Source: Angiostrongylus vasorum
Lineage: Eukaryota > Nematoda > Chromadorea > Rhabditida > Metastrongylidae
Length of the DNA: 64,000 nt
Direction of reading: 5' to 3'
NCBI GenBank assembly: GCA_018806985.1
Contig: JADANN010000457.1
Coordinates: 372,001 to 436,000 of the forward strand
Within the stretch, counting starts at the first letter, position 1, and every line of letters begins with the position of its first letter. Position numbers and translations under genes: made by a program. This document shows positions 1 to 13,109 of the stretch, piece by piece. The notes under the pieces are model-generated. The model saw only the letters and a list, made by a program, of their open reading frames with translations. It had not been told where the DNA came from and did not search any database.

Positions 1-2960
1 CCCCTTCGTATTCTTTCCTCTCATGAAGCAAATATTTCGTTCCACATTTCTCTTTTAATGTTTCTTGCTTTTACATTTATTCGTTTTCAATTTCAAAAAC
101 CCTCTGCGATGCTGGTTTTTTTAGAAGTTCCGTTAATTTTCGCCAGCTTCCATCTGAAGCGTACGAAAACTTGCCGAAGGCTTTACAGTCTCAATAAAGA
201 GGACTTATATATGACTGTGGGAAAAAGATAGCTTTTTATGATGTAGTTTGAATTTTAAGCATATCTAGAGTTCAGGTTTACAAAATTTCGGGATGGAATT
301 TACTTCTTTGAGAGCAAACATGGCAAACATCATTGATGTTAGAGAAGGCACAACCGCACTGCGAAATCTCAACAGTACGAAGCACAAGCGCCAAAAATGG
401 GGGAAAAAAGCTAAACTTGAGCAGTTTTCTTCGTATGAATTTAACCTTGAACGTAAAATCACAGAAACGAGCAGAATTGCAAGTACTGAATTAGGCCAGG
501 GATCACCATCTATTTAGAACGTCTTTTAGTTTATTCATGGAATGCCTACTACGTTCTTCCTGACAAACGTTAACATCTAGTCCTTAAGAATCGTCTACTA
601 CAGAGTAAAATCGGCTGAGATCAAGCAGCACTCGAATATGATTTTTGTTCATATGAGGAACAAGCATTGAAGAAGAGAGCAGATGTATCCGACCGTGCAT
701 CGGTTCTCATTTCAATTGCTATCGCGCCATTCAAGAATTTCCGCTGGGAAAAGCTCAGAAGCTCATTTAACGGAGTCCAGAAGTAATGGAAACGAACACA
801 AAAGATAAAGCATCCATACACTGATTGACATATAGGCTGACAGGGCGGTACATGTGCATGAAAAATCTGGACTTATTATATCACTTTTAGAGTCCGAAGC
901 TAATCTTTCTAGAACTGCAACTACACTACTCGTGGAGCTGAAGTTCTGAAAGATATGAAAAAGTTGACGCTCCTCTATCTGTTTAAGCCTCTATCCGATC
1001 CCTTTAAAAAAGATTGGTTTCATATTTAAGCCTTCTTAAAAACAAGATGCAGTTCTATTCGGGTTCCATTTCTAAAATACTGCTTGGGCCTCCAGTTCGA
1101 TTTCTTGTAGTTCAACCAACATTGAAAGAATGGAAAGCCCCTTTTTACTTATCATAGAGGCACATTTGAATAGGACATGGGTGCGTGAGTGCTACGTGTA
1201 CGACACTTCGAAGTACAGCCAGGATTGTGCGAAAGACTTTAAAATACTTAGATGAACACGATGTGTGACTGATTTACGTGATTTCTGGGCGCGACTAAGT
1301 GGGCTTTCGGGCTCTTTGCTACACGCGCGTTCTGGAATGGGTCAACGGCTCATGGAATGACGGAGGATGAATTGTCAGAGTATCTCTCCTCCTCTGTCAT
1401 TTGTTTTAACAACGAAGCAAACATAAAACTGCTTCACCACGCAAGCGCACACACAAGATCATCATAATACGGGAGCCATTGTGAATCAGCGACTATTGAA
1501 GTCTAAAAGCAAAACCGTATAAGCTTTTATTTGATTTAATCTACTTTACAAGTCCAAAAAATCCACTTGAAGAACCATTTTGAAGTTAAACTATTGTAGT
1601 AGCACGATGACGAAAAGGTACAAAGCCAAAGTACCAAGAGGCAGTTGTTAGAGTATTGAAAATGACGGTTTCAAATGTAAAGCTGAGATTAGCAAGCAAC
1701 TCATTCTCCCGCTTAAGGTGAATAGAGTGAATAAGAGCTCACTGACGGATAAACAGAGAACCTTCTAGTGATGATCGAGTAGTATTTGTAATGCGTTTTT
1801 TAGGATGTCCCAGATAAAAGATTTTGTTGCAGCGAAAGCATTAGAGATGCCAGCTTGATAAGTGCCTCCGATAAGGTCATCAGCAGGACATGGGGAACTC
1901 AAACGTAGATCGTCTTGTTCTTTTCGCACTAACAAGTTTTTCAATATATTATGTGAGAATGTTTTCACATTTCAAAGAAGAATTTTCCGCCTCATGAGAC
2001 GAAATTCGAATTCGCAGCATCAGCTAAAGCCTGTCTGCGGAAGAGTTTGGCTACTGTGTAAAAACGTCACCGAGGTTTCTGTCGTAATAAAAACTACAAG
2101 AAATCACTCACGAACTTACCCAGCTGACAACCGGGCCATTGGGAGAAAGGATCAGAAATAGCAACAACGAAAGCGAAAGTGCAAATAACTATGGAATAAG
2201 GAATGACTAAACAGTAACAAAAGTGCTGTCTCTATAAGAATCAAAGTATTCATTCCGATATCAATTTGTCCTACTTCAATTTTCGTTTTAAGGGAGCCAA
2301 ATATTATATTATCCCCTCAATTCCACAATATCCATAAATTTCTGACACCTATTTATCATGAAATAGTTTCTCTGTAGGAACTCTATTCAGCTTTGGAAGG
2401 TTAAATTCTAGGTGAAATAACCATTAAGGGGCTCTGTTTATGTGCGGGTTCTTTACATGACTGAGCCTCGCTTCACCAAACAGAGGTGGAATTTAAGCCA
2501 AGATGGTTTCAAAAAGATTAGTTACAACTTCGTTAAATGTTATGAAACTTCACAACAACGAACAATTGTAGCATGGGTATTTCTATAACAATGAGAGTGA
2601 CGACACCTTCCTAAATGGCTGAGTCGTAATCACTGGTTGGAAGCGTAGAACACTTAATACAGAGAACATTAATTACGTCACAATACACTTTTTGGTGGAG
2701 AGGCAAAATTAGCGAACTGTAGGGGGAGAGAATATTAATCTTTTCACTAACTGGAGTTTATTGGCACACATCCCTTTTATACACACCCACTCAATCTCCC
2801 TCTATCTATTGTCGTACCAAAAAGGCATGACATCTTTTTTGGATAGATCTGTGAATGTCACTGCACAGGCACCGCTTTTCTTAGAAACTAATTAATGCGA
2901 AGCTAGAAGACGTTCAAAGCATATCCTTAAAATAAAGGTGGAAGGAAAACCTTCTGAAGT
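1..2960. other. Intergenic, no recognised gene
   Basis: I see no recognisable gene here. The plus strand has a 74-codon open stretch at 293-517 rich in Lys and Arg, and a coding-like run near 610-790, but neither has convincing splice context or a family I recognise. Both could be relics of retroelements. Confidence 0.4.
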
Positions 2961-2964
2961 TGAA

Positions 2965-3215
2965 CAAACCTTGAGAGAAGCGCCATACGCTCGATTTCAT
3001 CAAGCGCCGTGTAATTGACTGGTTAAATATATGGCCTGTGCAATCATTTGCGGTGACGTACCGATGTATCAAGTTAGTGTTCCCTATCCTCCAGACACTC
3101 TTGTACCAATTTAACCACCCAGAAGGCTAGCGCGGGATCAAATGAGCGACCAATGCAGTGTGTATTGCATGTCACCTCTAACCAATGCTCTACACGCCCA
3201 CATTGAGGGTAGATA
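2965..3215 (-). repeat. SINE family B copy, diverged
   Basis: Diverged minus-strand copy of the tRNA-headed family best seen at 18413-18680. Shared landmarks are the TGTATCAAG/TACCAATTT segment and the tRNA-like end near 3160-3210 (tgtgtattgcatg followed by cacctctaaccaatgc). Confidence 0.6.
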
Positions 3216-3289
3216 CCTAGGAGTAGTAGGATGAAGTATAAGCTGTGGTCGATTATGACAATTTTTTTTCCACTTTTTTTAATCCTCCA

Positions 3290-3645
3290 ACATATTAAAC
3301 ATTGTGTGAAATACAGCCACAGTGATGCTGAGATATTTGCAAAACGTGTAACCCGGACCAGTTTTGACCCTGAGAGTACCCCTTCCGGTGGCGCACGAGT
3401 TACCCACTGAAGCACTTGCTTTACTTTTTTCCCAGCCACTTTTTACCCCACCGGTGCCATCAGCAGTAACCCGTCAGCAGGAATTATTTGGGGAGCACAA
3501 GGCGGCGTAGAACTCGGCTAAACTGAGCCTAAAGTCGAAATCACAAGGTTTAACTCTTTATTTGTTGCCTATTATTTTTTCCACGGCAGAGTATTATGTT
3601 AGATACAACAGCGATGATACTGAGATAAACCTGGACCTGAAGAAA
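3290..3645 (+). repeat. Interspersed repeat family C, with a second truncated copy
   Basis: The stretch starting with a GTGTGAAATA-type head, then gatgctgagatatttgcaaa, matches the copies at 22228-22480 and 47415-47660. A second truncated head (gatgatactgagat) begins near 3590. Confidence 0.6.
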
Positions 3646-3649
3646 AAAT

Positions 3650-5145
3650 TCGAGGGAATGGTCTAAGGAGGAAAAAATTCACGTGTTACCTTGCCGTAAA
3701 AAAAATATTACGCATCAAATAAAAAATTGAAACATTTTAAACAGTGTTATTAACGAGAATATCCCACTTTTTTGACACATTGTGGGTCCTCTTCCTCCAA
3801 AAACACAGAGGATGCTCCTCGAAAAGCACTTATATCATTTTTTTGGCGCAGTTGATGGTAGCGGGCTCAAAAAGAATAAACATAGCTGGGATCCAGTTGT
3901 TTATAGCAAATCCATCAGTTGAATGCGTGTCAAGTTTGGCACACCAGAGCGATTCTTACAGTACCCAAATTGAAGCGCTACTTTACAGCTTGTGTCATTA
4001 GGGCGCTTGAGCCAGAAATTTCCATTAGATGTTACTTTTGCCAGAAATACCCATGTCTTTTCGTAACGCTGTTGTAGAATATTAGGTGCATCATCTGTCA
4101 TGCCAGTAACCACTGCAATAACGGCGACCGTAGGGATCCAATCTCTACTAAATCTGTGGCACAAAATTAAGGTAAGAACGGAGCTCGTCGAGTCATCATA
4201 TTCTGCATAACGGGTAAATAGGCCGGTTTAGAGTATCTATTAAGGACGAAATAAGCTTAGTAAAATCGTAGAGCGTTGTGCGCCTACGATCAGCACTGTG
4301 TTAAACGACGTTGGCTTGAACCTTTTGCAGACTAAGAGTTTTTTGGCCGTTTATTCTTAGTAAACTCGCAAAAGGTTAAATGCCTGTCTCATCACAATAA
4401 TGGTGATCATGGCAACAGATACGATTGCTTTCCGAGATTAAAGCTTGACGACGTGAAGGCTAGTCTTTGTCTTTGAAGATGATACACGACGTCTAGACAA
4501 AAGGCTCGAATTATCTGAATAGCTGGAGCTGATAATGAGAATTTCACGCTCGAATGCCACAAGTGGCAATTAGTTGCAGTGACATGACAAGATCAGCTCC
4601 GCTAACAAAGTTCTCAGATTTGCCGCTAATTCTTGAAATATTGCAAGAAAACGGAGAACTAGTACACTATCTATTTTCATAGATTTTCGCAATACTGTCG
4701 TAATAGCATCCAATCAAGTGAAATTGCAATAAATGGACTACACAGCCTAGTGCAAAAGTAGTGGAGGAATATTTGAAACTGTTCATTTCTATCAATATTA
4801 AGATCAGAGAGATTTTCATGCTTTTGCAAAAAAAAAGTTCCGTTCGTTATCTCTGTTATTTTTATTTTTTACTAGCTTTTTTAGCTTTATCTCTATTACT
4901 TACATTTTTGATGTTCTATAAGTGACGAATTTTTCGAGAGCAAGAATGCAAGATCACCCAGCGCCATCGAACTCATAATGGAGATGGCAATGTTAGGGTT
5001 TTCCCGTATTACGCAGATGAGACAGCACACCCAAACATTCTACCTACCTCAATGGTCAAAGACCAGAGACGTTGTTAAAATACATACCAGACAGATATCA
5101 AAAAAATCATACGGGCTTGAGGCGAGATACGTCTTAACGACAAGC
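3650..5145. other. Intergenic, nothing recognised
   Basis: AT-rich sequence with only short, unconvincing open frames on both strands. I found no repeat family member or exon here. Confidence 0.4.
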
Positions 5146-5149
5146 GATG

Positions 5150-5330
5150 AACAAGTGCCGCTTGACATCCCGATCTCACCGGATATCAAGCGCACAGCAA
5201 CAACACCAGAGGCCAGATGGTTTCCCTCACGGAATCCTTAGAAAAAGGGGTTGCTCAACGAGTGCCTAGAGCGAACAGAACCTAATTGGACTTTAGCACG
5301 CAATGGGAATGAATAAGGGTTTAAGTAGCG
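5150..5330 (+). mobile_element. RTE-clade retrotransposon 3' fragment
   Basis: Translation in shifting frames gives the C-terminal tail of the RTE polyprotein: a DIKRTA segment, then a SLEKG...RVPRANRT segment. These correspond to the tail in the copy ending at 60415 (DVKPTAGRAPTRW, then SLEERFDARRVPRASRTHW). It is frame-broken and dead. Confidence 0.65.
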
Positions 5331-5334
5331 CTTC

Positions 5335-8145
5335 CTCGAGTCACGTGATGATCAATAAGGAGAGGGTTAAAAGTAGTACATGGGATATTCTATAGGAAGA
5401 AATAAAAAAAGGATGAGTGGAGCTGAGAAGATAATGTTACGTCGAAATGGACAATGAACAACATTGAGCTACATGTTCTGTGATGGTCAGGTAGGTCGAC
5501 GCCGCCTTCGAGCCGGCGCCACTGATGGAACGCCCATGCAATCCCAGTCCAGGCACTGCAGAGGACAACGCGAGCTGCAGAGTTCTTTTTACTTCGACAC
5601 TCAGTAATGTGTTACGACAGTAATATGTTTCCACCCCAGGTGGTTGCATGCATTTGAAAACGAGCACATCTTACTACTTAGAACTCAAATTCGCCGCTCA
5701 CAACCAACGAAGTAAAATAGCCGTTTCGTTCTTTTGATTCCTGACTAGCCTTTTTAGGAAAAATATTAGAACAGGACTATTGTACAGGTACAGGTGACAA
5801 TGAAAGCGATTCTTAATTAAAGCACCAACGGAAGAACTATGTTCATGAACGGGGATGCTTTACGTAACAACAAAAGAATAATCATCGCTTAAGAAATTGT
5901 CAGGTCCATACTCAAAAAAATACTTTAGATGTTCTAGAAATAAGGGAATGCAGAAAAAACCCTGGAAGCACCGTAATGTACGTTGCCCTGGAAGCAATTA
6001 TAGACATCAGCAATCAACTAGAGCCCATTGGAGTGAATTGTTATGCTCAGCACCCATTGTTGTTTTCTCTCACTAAAACGTGAGTTTAGTTGTCCAAATA
6101 ATCCCGACAAGCCATTTCTGTCAGAGTAGCTCCAGAAAATGCTTTAATATAAATCAAAAGTGCTTCAATCCAAAAATTAAGTAGACTTACCAATAAATCG
6201 ATGTACTCTTAAGCCGAAATGCGCCACTGAAAATTTCGAAGAATCTGTTTAAATGAAACGATGATATATCCAGATATTTAGTCCTCCAGTAGAAAGGCAT
6301 CGCTGCTAAGATAAGATGATGAATAGTTCTGAAAGCATGGGAACTGCATCATAGAGCACCAGCGCAACTGAGCTGGTATTCGCATCTGCAGTAGATAAGA
6401 TCTCGAAGAGATAAGACAGCTCCACGAACGCATATTTCGTACGCTTCATTGGCCCTTCTAGCATGGTTCTTGAATCAATGACTTCTGGTGCGCTTTGAGC
6501 TGTAAGCAGGGTTACAGCTGACGGAGCGTCAAAGCTATCTGGAGAATGTGGTCTACAATAGCAGCACCAATTTCCATTTCTGCTATACTTCTCTTTATTC
6601 AGATGTAATTCACGAACTCTGTTCACTTCAAAAAACAATACGCATTGATTAGTCATGCTGAGGTAAAAGGAAAGCCGGTTATGAAATATTGTTATGCTTC
6701 ATACTATCTGATAATAATACCGACTTCTGCAGAATGGATTTTCAGGAAAAAATAAGTTTTTGTCACCAGACGATCACCATTGCCTACCACCAGCATCGTG
6801 CAGAAAAAGAGCGTCTCCTGGTGAAGATGCCCTACTCAAGACATGTTCCATGAGGAAGATCCGACTCGATACGAGGAACAAGGCGCCACACCGAGAAGAC
6901 GACTAGCAGTGGATCATCAACTCGGATCATCGGCTCTGACGAAGACGGAGACGTCGAAACGTTACAGTGTTTACCAGCGTCGTGTAAGCTTATCAAGGAA
7001 AGAATACATATGTCCACTTCAATTTAGTATTGACACAAAGTTTTGCTTAATTAAGTTCATCGACTTGTGTCTCCACAACATACGTAATCTTCAAAGAGCG
7101 ATTAATGCAGAAGAACGAAAAGTACAAAATAAATTTCAGTCCGTGACAATAATCTATTGTGATGATCAAGTGGCAATGAATAAATTTCAATACAGGTTGG
7201 TACAAGCAGAACTTCAAGTTTTTAACTGCAATTTTGGAACACTCCAACTTTATAAGCCAAAATAAGAACCACTACAATCTACACATTCTGTTTTTTAAAG
7301 CTCTGGAGGAAACGAATTCTTTGAATGCATTAGCAGCAGTATTTTTCTTGCGAAACATCCTGAAGTAGTTAGTTAACTAGGTGTGTGGAAAAGGGGTTAG
7401 CGCTTGGCGAAAGTCTAGTAAGTATGGAGAGTTTCGTAGCACAGCTCGTTTCACTTCTGCAGAGACTAATTGTGCAATGAGTGACCAAGTTATGTCATGC
7501 AAGATAATTGAACGTTTTCGATATATCAATACTGGATAAGGGCACCACTGCTTTTATTGGGTTTCACAAATTTTTGAAACAGCACTTCTTAGCTGTCAAG
7601 GTGTTGCCAGGAATAAGAAAGTTGCGAATTAATCCTTATAGTGACCGCCTTTCATTATAACATTCTCTTTAAGCAAACAGCTTTGAAAAGTGCTTAAAAG
7701 CTTAACCTCGCCTAGTTTACCCTTTCCAATGTCCTGCAAATGTTGAACAATTGGCGGAATGTGAACGTCGATTGCCGGGTGTTTTGCAACTAAAGGGCGA
7801 GTTCTCATAAACATTTTTGCAAAAGACGTGAACGGATTTCTGAAGAGGATGTCCTACTAACAATATGCACTTCTTCCTTGAAAAATGCTGAAGGTGAGCC
7901 GTTCTAGTGATGGAAAGTCTGTTTCCATCGATGAATTATTATTGGGCTCACAAATAGGAAACAGCTGAAAAGTTTGCCAGGACAATATTAGGTTGAGTTT
8001 TTCCGCCGAGACTCACCGACATGGGAAAATCACTGTGAATTGAAGATTTTTCGATACTTACACGATGACGCGACTTTCATTGCAAGTCTGGCACTTGGTG
8101 ACAGTAGCCTTTCTCCATAGTTCAATGCTTAGAATCGCATCCCTT
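5335..8145. other. Intergenic, nothing recognised
   Basis: No supported gene. An open stretch at 6843-7265 (plus, 140 codons) and one at 6306-6656 (minus, 116 codons) resemble nothing I know and lack clear splice context. Around 6930-6975 a short GAAACGT-containing segment resembles the tail of repeat family F. Confidence 0.35.
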
Positions 8146-8149
8146 GTAT

Positions 8150-8460
8150 ATTTCACATAGTCGCATATTAAAGGGGACGGATAGCCCAGTGGTAGTGGTG
8201 CCTGTCATCAAGAACATGGTGCTAGCTCGATTTCGCCCCCGGGCCAACCAAGCCTCTCATCGCTCCGGGGTGGAAAATTGGTACCAGTTGGTAATCTTTC
8301 AGCATGTGCTATTGGGGCGTTTGACGTAGTAAATTACCTATCAATATACGCTTCCAGGCTCTGAGGAAGGCGATACTGCCGAAACGTCAGCTTTAACGGG
8401 AAAAAAGAATAAAGTAACACCTCGTGTTTGCTCAACAAGAATATCGAGAACTATTGGCAC
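8150..8460 (+). repeat. tRNA-headed repeat family F
   Basis: The head at about 8170 (gatagcccagtggtagtgg) looks like a pol III box A. The 3' part from 8360 (gccgaaacgtcagc, then agaataaagtaacacc and gtttgctcaaca) is nearly repeated at 57060-57150, and its core again near 52300. Confidence 0.65.
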
Positions 8461-8479
8461 CAGAGCTGTCTGGGGAAAA

Positions 8480-8712
8480 AAGCCCTCTCTACAATCCTAT
8501 TGGGGAACGCTCCAGCTCGGCTATCTCAGTACTCCAAGCGAATTGCCCGACCAGCATTCTACGACATGCAAGACGAAATGAAAATCCTCAAGCAGCAACA
8601 GAAGCCACACGAAAAAGTTGGACGATTTTCGTCGACAATGCTTCCGAGGGAAACGAATCGTATGTGAGAAGTGCTGGAGTGCGCACAATAGATGTGAAGA
8701 CGGGTCAAAATA
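8480..8712 (+). repeat. SINE family E copy, 5' truncated
   Basis: Matches the copies at 37545-37830 (reverse), 40828-41112 (reverse) and 44590-44850 through the shared blocks gctcggctatctc, gaccagcattctacgacat and cctcaagcagcaa, and the end gacgggtcaaaataaaat. The tRNA-like head is missing. Confidence 0.75.
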
Positions 8713-8714
8713 AA

Positions 8715-9500
8715 ATTAAAATAAAATGCGAATCGCATTTGTTACGCATATTCGCTTTCCATCTAGTTCGAATATCATAAACAGTTCCTGTGTGGGCATA
8801 GTGCTCCTGTCTGTTACAAGGAAATGCTTCAAATCACTCCCCTGTAGCCTTTAAAAGATATCGGGCTAAAATATTCCACATCATTTGTTGGTAGGCTCGA
8901 TTTTCTCGGAGCATGAAAAGCTTTTATTGTGATGCAAACAATTTACGTGTGCCTAAGGTCTTTGCGAACTCAGCGCTTCTGGCTTTCATGCCAAAATCAT
9001 TGGTCCGCCATAAAAAGCGGGTCTCGATCAACAATAAGCACCTCATAGGCCTGCATATTCCTTCTCTAGGACGACTGGAAGTGAAACAAGTGGTAAGATG
9101 GAACCAAATCTCGAAATGCATGGAGCATCACTGGAAGTGAATCAAAACAAAACATCTTAAGGAAACACTATTGGAATTCCTCCTTACTCCTAATCACTAG
9201 TTCTAACACAATCGTTCCTACACCGATCTTCAAACGCTTCTCGAGAGGGCTAATATACACTAGTTAAATGGATCTTGTGCTCTGCGGAGAAAGGCTACTA
9301 TCACCAAATGTCATTGTCGTGTGCCATGTTGCACAGCCTTTAGCTCCACATTTCGCCACCTCCCATGAAATCATTTCATCTCATTTGGTTACCTTCTGCA
9401 CTCCTTCATATATTACACTGATATCACAAAACATTGTTTATTAACTAACCAATCAGGACAAATTAGGTATTTCCTATAGTCTTCAAAAAAGTGCTGCGGA
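8715..9500. other. Intergenic, nothing recognised
   Basis: Both strands are open for about 65-75 codons at 8913-9140, but no splice signals or family resemblance support coding. Confidence 0.35.
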
Positions 9501-9504
9501 AAGG

Positions 9505-9800
9505 AAGAAGCTTTGTGGAGATCCAGTTTTCGGCGTTGATCATTCATTTACGGATGCTGCATGCATACATCGCTTCCTCAGGTTTTGTAAATGTGGTTGA
9601 ATGCATTCCTAGCCCGTGCATTGACCGTGCATTGACTTGCGAGGGCCAAGCGAATTATCAATCCGGTGTTTTTTCTTCTCTCGTATAAGTCTCGTGTCAG
9701 TTTTCTGACCGTGGAGAGATGGGCGGTTTGGTGCAAGTGAGGGGTCGAGCCACTGACCACAGGTATTGGTGGACATTTCCAACTTCCGCGCTACGCTCAC
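9505..9800 (-). repeat. SINE family B copy, diverged
   Basis: Reverse-strand copy starting with ttttcggcgttgatca (the 3' end of the element) and running to a degenerate tRNA-like head near 9790. It is heavily diverged from the copies at 46150-46440 and 48185-48480. Confidence 0.6.
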
Positions 9801-10084
9801 CCTCGTTTGAGTGAATAAAGAAAGAAAAACTTTGAATGGAAAGCCGATATGAGAGTAGAAATCACTTTACTGATTGCTTACTGACCACAGGACTATTCGA
9901 ACTCCACGATGAAAACTCATTTTTATTTTTTTCGAATAGATTCTCACAAACCAACAATGTCTTTTCTGCGCGAAAATCTGCTTTATACGCAAGCTAGAAA
10001 CAAGGTTTTGTCACAACTGATGAAGGGACAAATTTGAAAAATAGATGACGAGTGCATTAAAAAATAAAAGACAACTGGTTAAGA

Positions 10085-10205
10085 GAAAAGCAGAAAGGGC
10101 GTCATTGGTACTGTGCGTAATACATGACCCCCTGAAAGGGCAATCGCGGTTCGGTCTGGCCTATGGTCCACGTTTTTGCAAATATCTCAGCATCATTTGT
10201 AATTA
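10085..10205 (-). repeat. Repeat family C fragment
   Basis: Contains ccccctgaaagggcaatcgcg and ttttgcaaatatctcagcatca, both diagnostic of the family C copy at 22495-22745. Confidence 0.6.
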
Positions 10206-11046
10206 AAAGACAACATTTTGTTGTCTCTAAACTAATATTTCAGGCAATCACCGTGAATTCAAGATCTATACTTTTTCCCTTATGAACCAAAACAACCATT
10301 ACTGAACGGAACAATGAATGGAGCGTAAGAGCTTGAACTTTAATGTTAAAGCCGAAGCTAATGGCAAGAGTGGTGACAGTTCTTCTCTTAATAAGGGTCT
10401 TCTAAGCTGAGAATAGGAATACTCCGGGCTTTTTGAAAATCGTTTAGACGAGACTTTCTTTAGGTAGAGTCGTGATAAGGTAAATCGTCTAGACACTGAT
10501 AGTTCTTTGGCACTACATGACGTTCCTAAAAATGTTGTTGATTTTTTTGAACCATGAACGCTCCTGAAGAGATTTTATCGACGAAAATCCACTGCTTACG
10601 GAATGTTTGGACCAGACGTTCTTCATGAACTGAGACCGTTTTTGAAGGCTCAGTTGATTGACGTGATACTAGCCTACAGTTGACGCAAAATCTCTAGATA
10701 ATTTATGTACTCCATGTCAGTGCATAAGCTAGCATAACATCAATCAAGTGGACCTTTAAAAACGTGACATAGGGTTGTCAGTCGATCCATCCACGTCGCT
10801 GGTAATCGACTTAACCTTGAATAGTGGGTGAACAGTCAAGGATGATTTATCAGCAGATAATAGCCGGTGATTCTTAACAAGCACGTTTCAGAGAGGTGAG
10901 CTGATTAGACAGTCCTAAAAAGATTGGCATCTGGAAGTTTCGACTCTGCCACTGTTCATCACCGCCACCCTTTACTACTGTCTACTCTATTGCCAGAATC
11001 AAAAAAGTCATTCGTTCCTTCCACATGTCGGCAACAATTTTACATC

Positions 11047-11262
11047 TTAGTAGTCAGAAGTGAAGCATAAAGTACGGTTAGCTCGATGAACGACGAAGCA
11101 TTCATCGTCGTCTACATTAGTCTGATCAGCATCGTTTTGAGGAAACAGTTCAAACAAAATAGCACTGGTTGTTGTTTTTTTTTGTTTGGGAAAACTTTGC
11201 AGTTTTCCCCATAGGGCCCTATCAATAACAAATAGTTCATTGCCATAGGAATGTAGCACCAA
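11047..11262 (-). CDS. Possible terminal exon, unidentified
   Basis: A minus-strand open stretch of 71 codons ending in a stop. The last 39 residues have protein-like composition, with an acidic NDADQTNVDDDE run. A possible acceptor, acaaccag, lies at about 11168. It could be the last exon of the gene starting at 13075, about 1.4 kb upstream, but I found no linking exon and recognise no family. It may be non-coding. Confidence 0.2.
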   Translation of the reverse strand: MVLHSYGNELFVIDRALWGKLQSFPKQKKTTTSAILFELFPQNDADQTNVDDDECFVVHRANRTLCFTSDY

Positions 11263-12646
11263 TGATTAATGATTGTTTTATTCGTCAACCCTAGTGTCGT
11301 CACTGACGTGATATGAAGGTAACAATGAAATGGTTTTATCTATAGCTCCCTGTGAAGCATTGAGTAGTCAGCAGTGGCTAGTTGTTGCTCCAGTTTCACT
11401 TTGCGTTATCACCCCTGACCACTCGTTGTTTACCTCCGCTCTTAAGATTACCAAAGCAAATCATCGTCTCTGCCGGATGGCATTCACAGAACGACGGTGA
11501 GCATCACAACATTAACAACTTGCCTGGAAGTGGATTTATTTCCATATTATGGAAACATACACCCTTCCTTCTTTTTATTCTATTCATCTTTTCTAATTGT
11601 CTTTTCGTATTTTCACACGTGAATTATTCCAACTAGGAATTTCACCTAATCTCTTCTCAATTGGTTATACTTTCCAAGTATTTCATGCCAATGCCTTTTT
11701 TTCTTTTTCTGTCATTCATTTTCAAATCATATTCAACAGCTAGGGAAGAGCCGTTTATTTTGTCCTTTGTTAGCCCATAAAGGTTCTCTGTGCTGGTTGT
11801 TTCGTTTTTTAACATCGTTTGTCAAGAGATTACTTCAGCGGCCTTGAGATATTTGAGGATCACCGGATTGCAGGTCAACACCTGCGGTTCGGAGATTTGC
11901 AAATATCTCGACATCGTTGTGGTTATATATTTTTTATTTCATTCTTCCTTCAATCCTTCAGACATCTTACAGAGTATGCACAACTACGGTAACCTCAGAT
12001 TACTCTCGAAACTGCTCTCGTTCCATGGGGGCGTCACTTCTGAGCGTTTGGTCTGTGAGTACGCTCGTCTCGCTGTCACAATATTGCTGTGAGCAGCGGG
12101 CTGGGCGCCCCGGTCGGTCTCCCACTGGCTACCATCCATCTTCTCATGTCATCCACCTTTCCTTCCCACAGCCTCTATCAACGCACATCGATCAATATCT
12201 ATCAATTGGTACGTTGTCAATTCGACAGAAGATTCTAGTCACTCTCATTGACTGCTGCCGCTCCAACTGTAGTCGTCACGATCCTTCACTTATTCGCCTC
12301 CTCTCATTAACGTCAGAACCACATTTGACAATGTAGAATCATGTACATTTATGTGATTTCTGAGAAAATTCAGCTTTTACTCTCGTTCATATCTTTAGCT
12401 GTAAATTTCTTTGAAAGAGTTTCTACAGAGCAATTTGCAAGGAAGTCGGTGAATAGCTAAAGCAAGTATAAATGAATTTTCGATCATTCCATCTACAAAA
12501 GAAGCGAAGAAGAAATTTCAAAGATTCCAAATTTTTTGTGCTTTTGATACGAGTTAGGGCAATGATCGCACATTTTCTGGCTTCTTCATAAGTGGATCGT
12601 TAGTGAGAAGGAACCCATCTGACTTAGTAAGCACGCTAAACCTCAC

Positions 12647-13075
12647 CTTCTCCGGAAAAATGTTTCCAGAAATATTCCGCCCATGACACAGATCCTGTAT
12701 CCACTCTTCGGACTCTTCCTTGGTCACCCTTACCAGAACATTTTTATCCATCTATTCTATAACATTAGTTACATGAATTTTTTTTGAACAAAATGATGCT
12801 TCACAGAAATAAATGAAGAAATGATTTGCGCTATGATCTAGTACTGTCATCGATTTTATTCTAACATTCTTTTTATAAGCGCATCCGAGCCATTGGAGAG
12901 CTATTCCCATTTAACTTTCGTTGTTGACATCGCCAATTTCTTACTCAATAAATAGCGTTAACGTATTCGCAAATCTTACCTTCAATTGGAGATTGTCTGA
13001 CATCCACCTTATTTCTGGAAGCTCATTCCTTCTGCGAAGAAAACTAACGGAATAGATAAAGTGAGCCAAATCCAT
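12647..13075 (-). CDS. Unidentified gene, first two coding exons
   Basis: Exon 1 runs 13075-12980 (32 codons, starts MDLAHFIYS) and ends at a strong donor, gtaaga. Exon 2 runs 12751-12647 (35 codons, with EESEEWIQDLCHGRN), is preceded directly by an AG acceptor and ends at donor gtgagg. The phases agree (0/0), giving 67 continuous residues with an acidic and aromatic-rich composition. The ATG is chosen because a TTTTCAG acceptor lies 19 nt upstream with no intervening ATG, typical of a spliced-leader site. I do not recognise the family, so no function is offered. Later exons were not found with confidence; the candidate at 11262-11047 could be the end. The exon structure is well supported; the gene's extent and identity are open. 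Confidence 0.6.
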
Positions 13076-13094
13076 GTTTCGAAAAATTTCGCTT

Positions 13095-13108
13095 CTGAAA
13101 ATGGGTAA
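13095..13108 (-). promoter_or_regulatory. Probable spliced-leader acceptor
   Basis: On the minus strand ttacccattttcag ends at 13095, followed by a 19-nt leader and the ATG at 13075. There is no in-frame upstream exon, so trans-splicing is the simplest reading. Confidence 0.55.
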
Positions 13109-13109
13109 C

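Noticed and set aside
1560..1990. Mariner-like transposase
   Set aside because: A passage around 1610-1750 looked vaguely transposase-like, but no DDE/D motif or terminal repeats could be found.
3074..3439. 121-codon open frame on the minus strand
   Set aside because: It runs across SINE B and family C repeat sequence, so it is open by chance.
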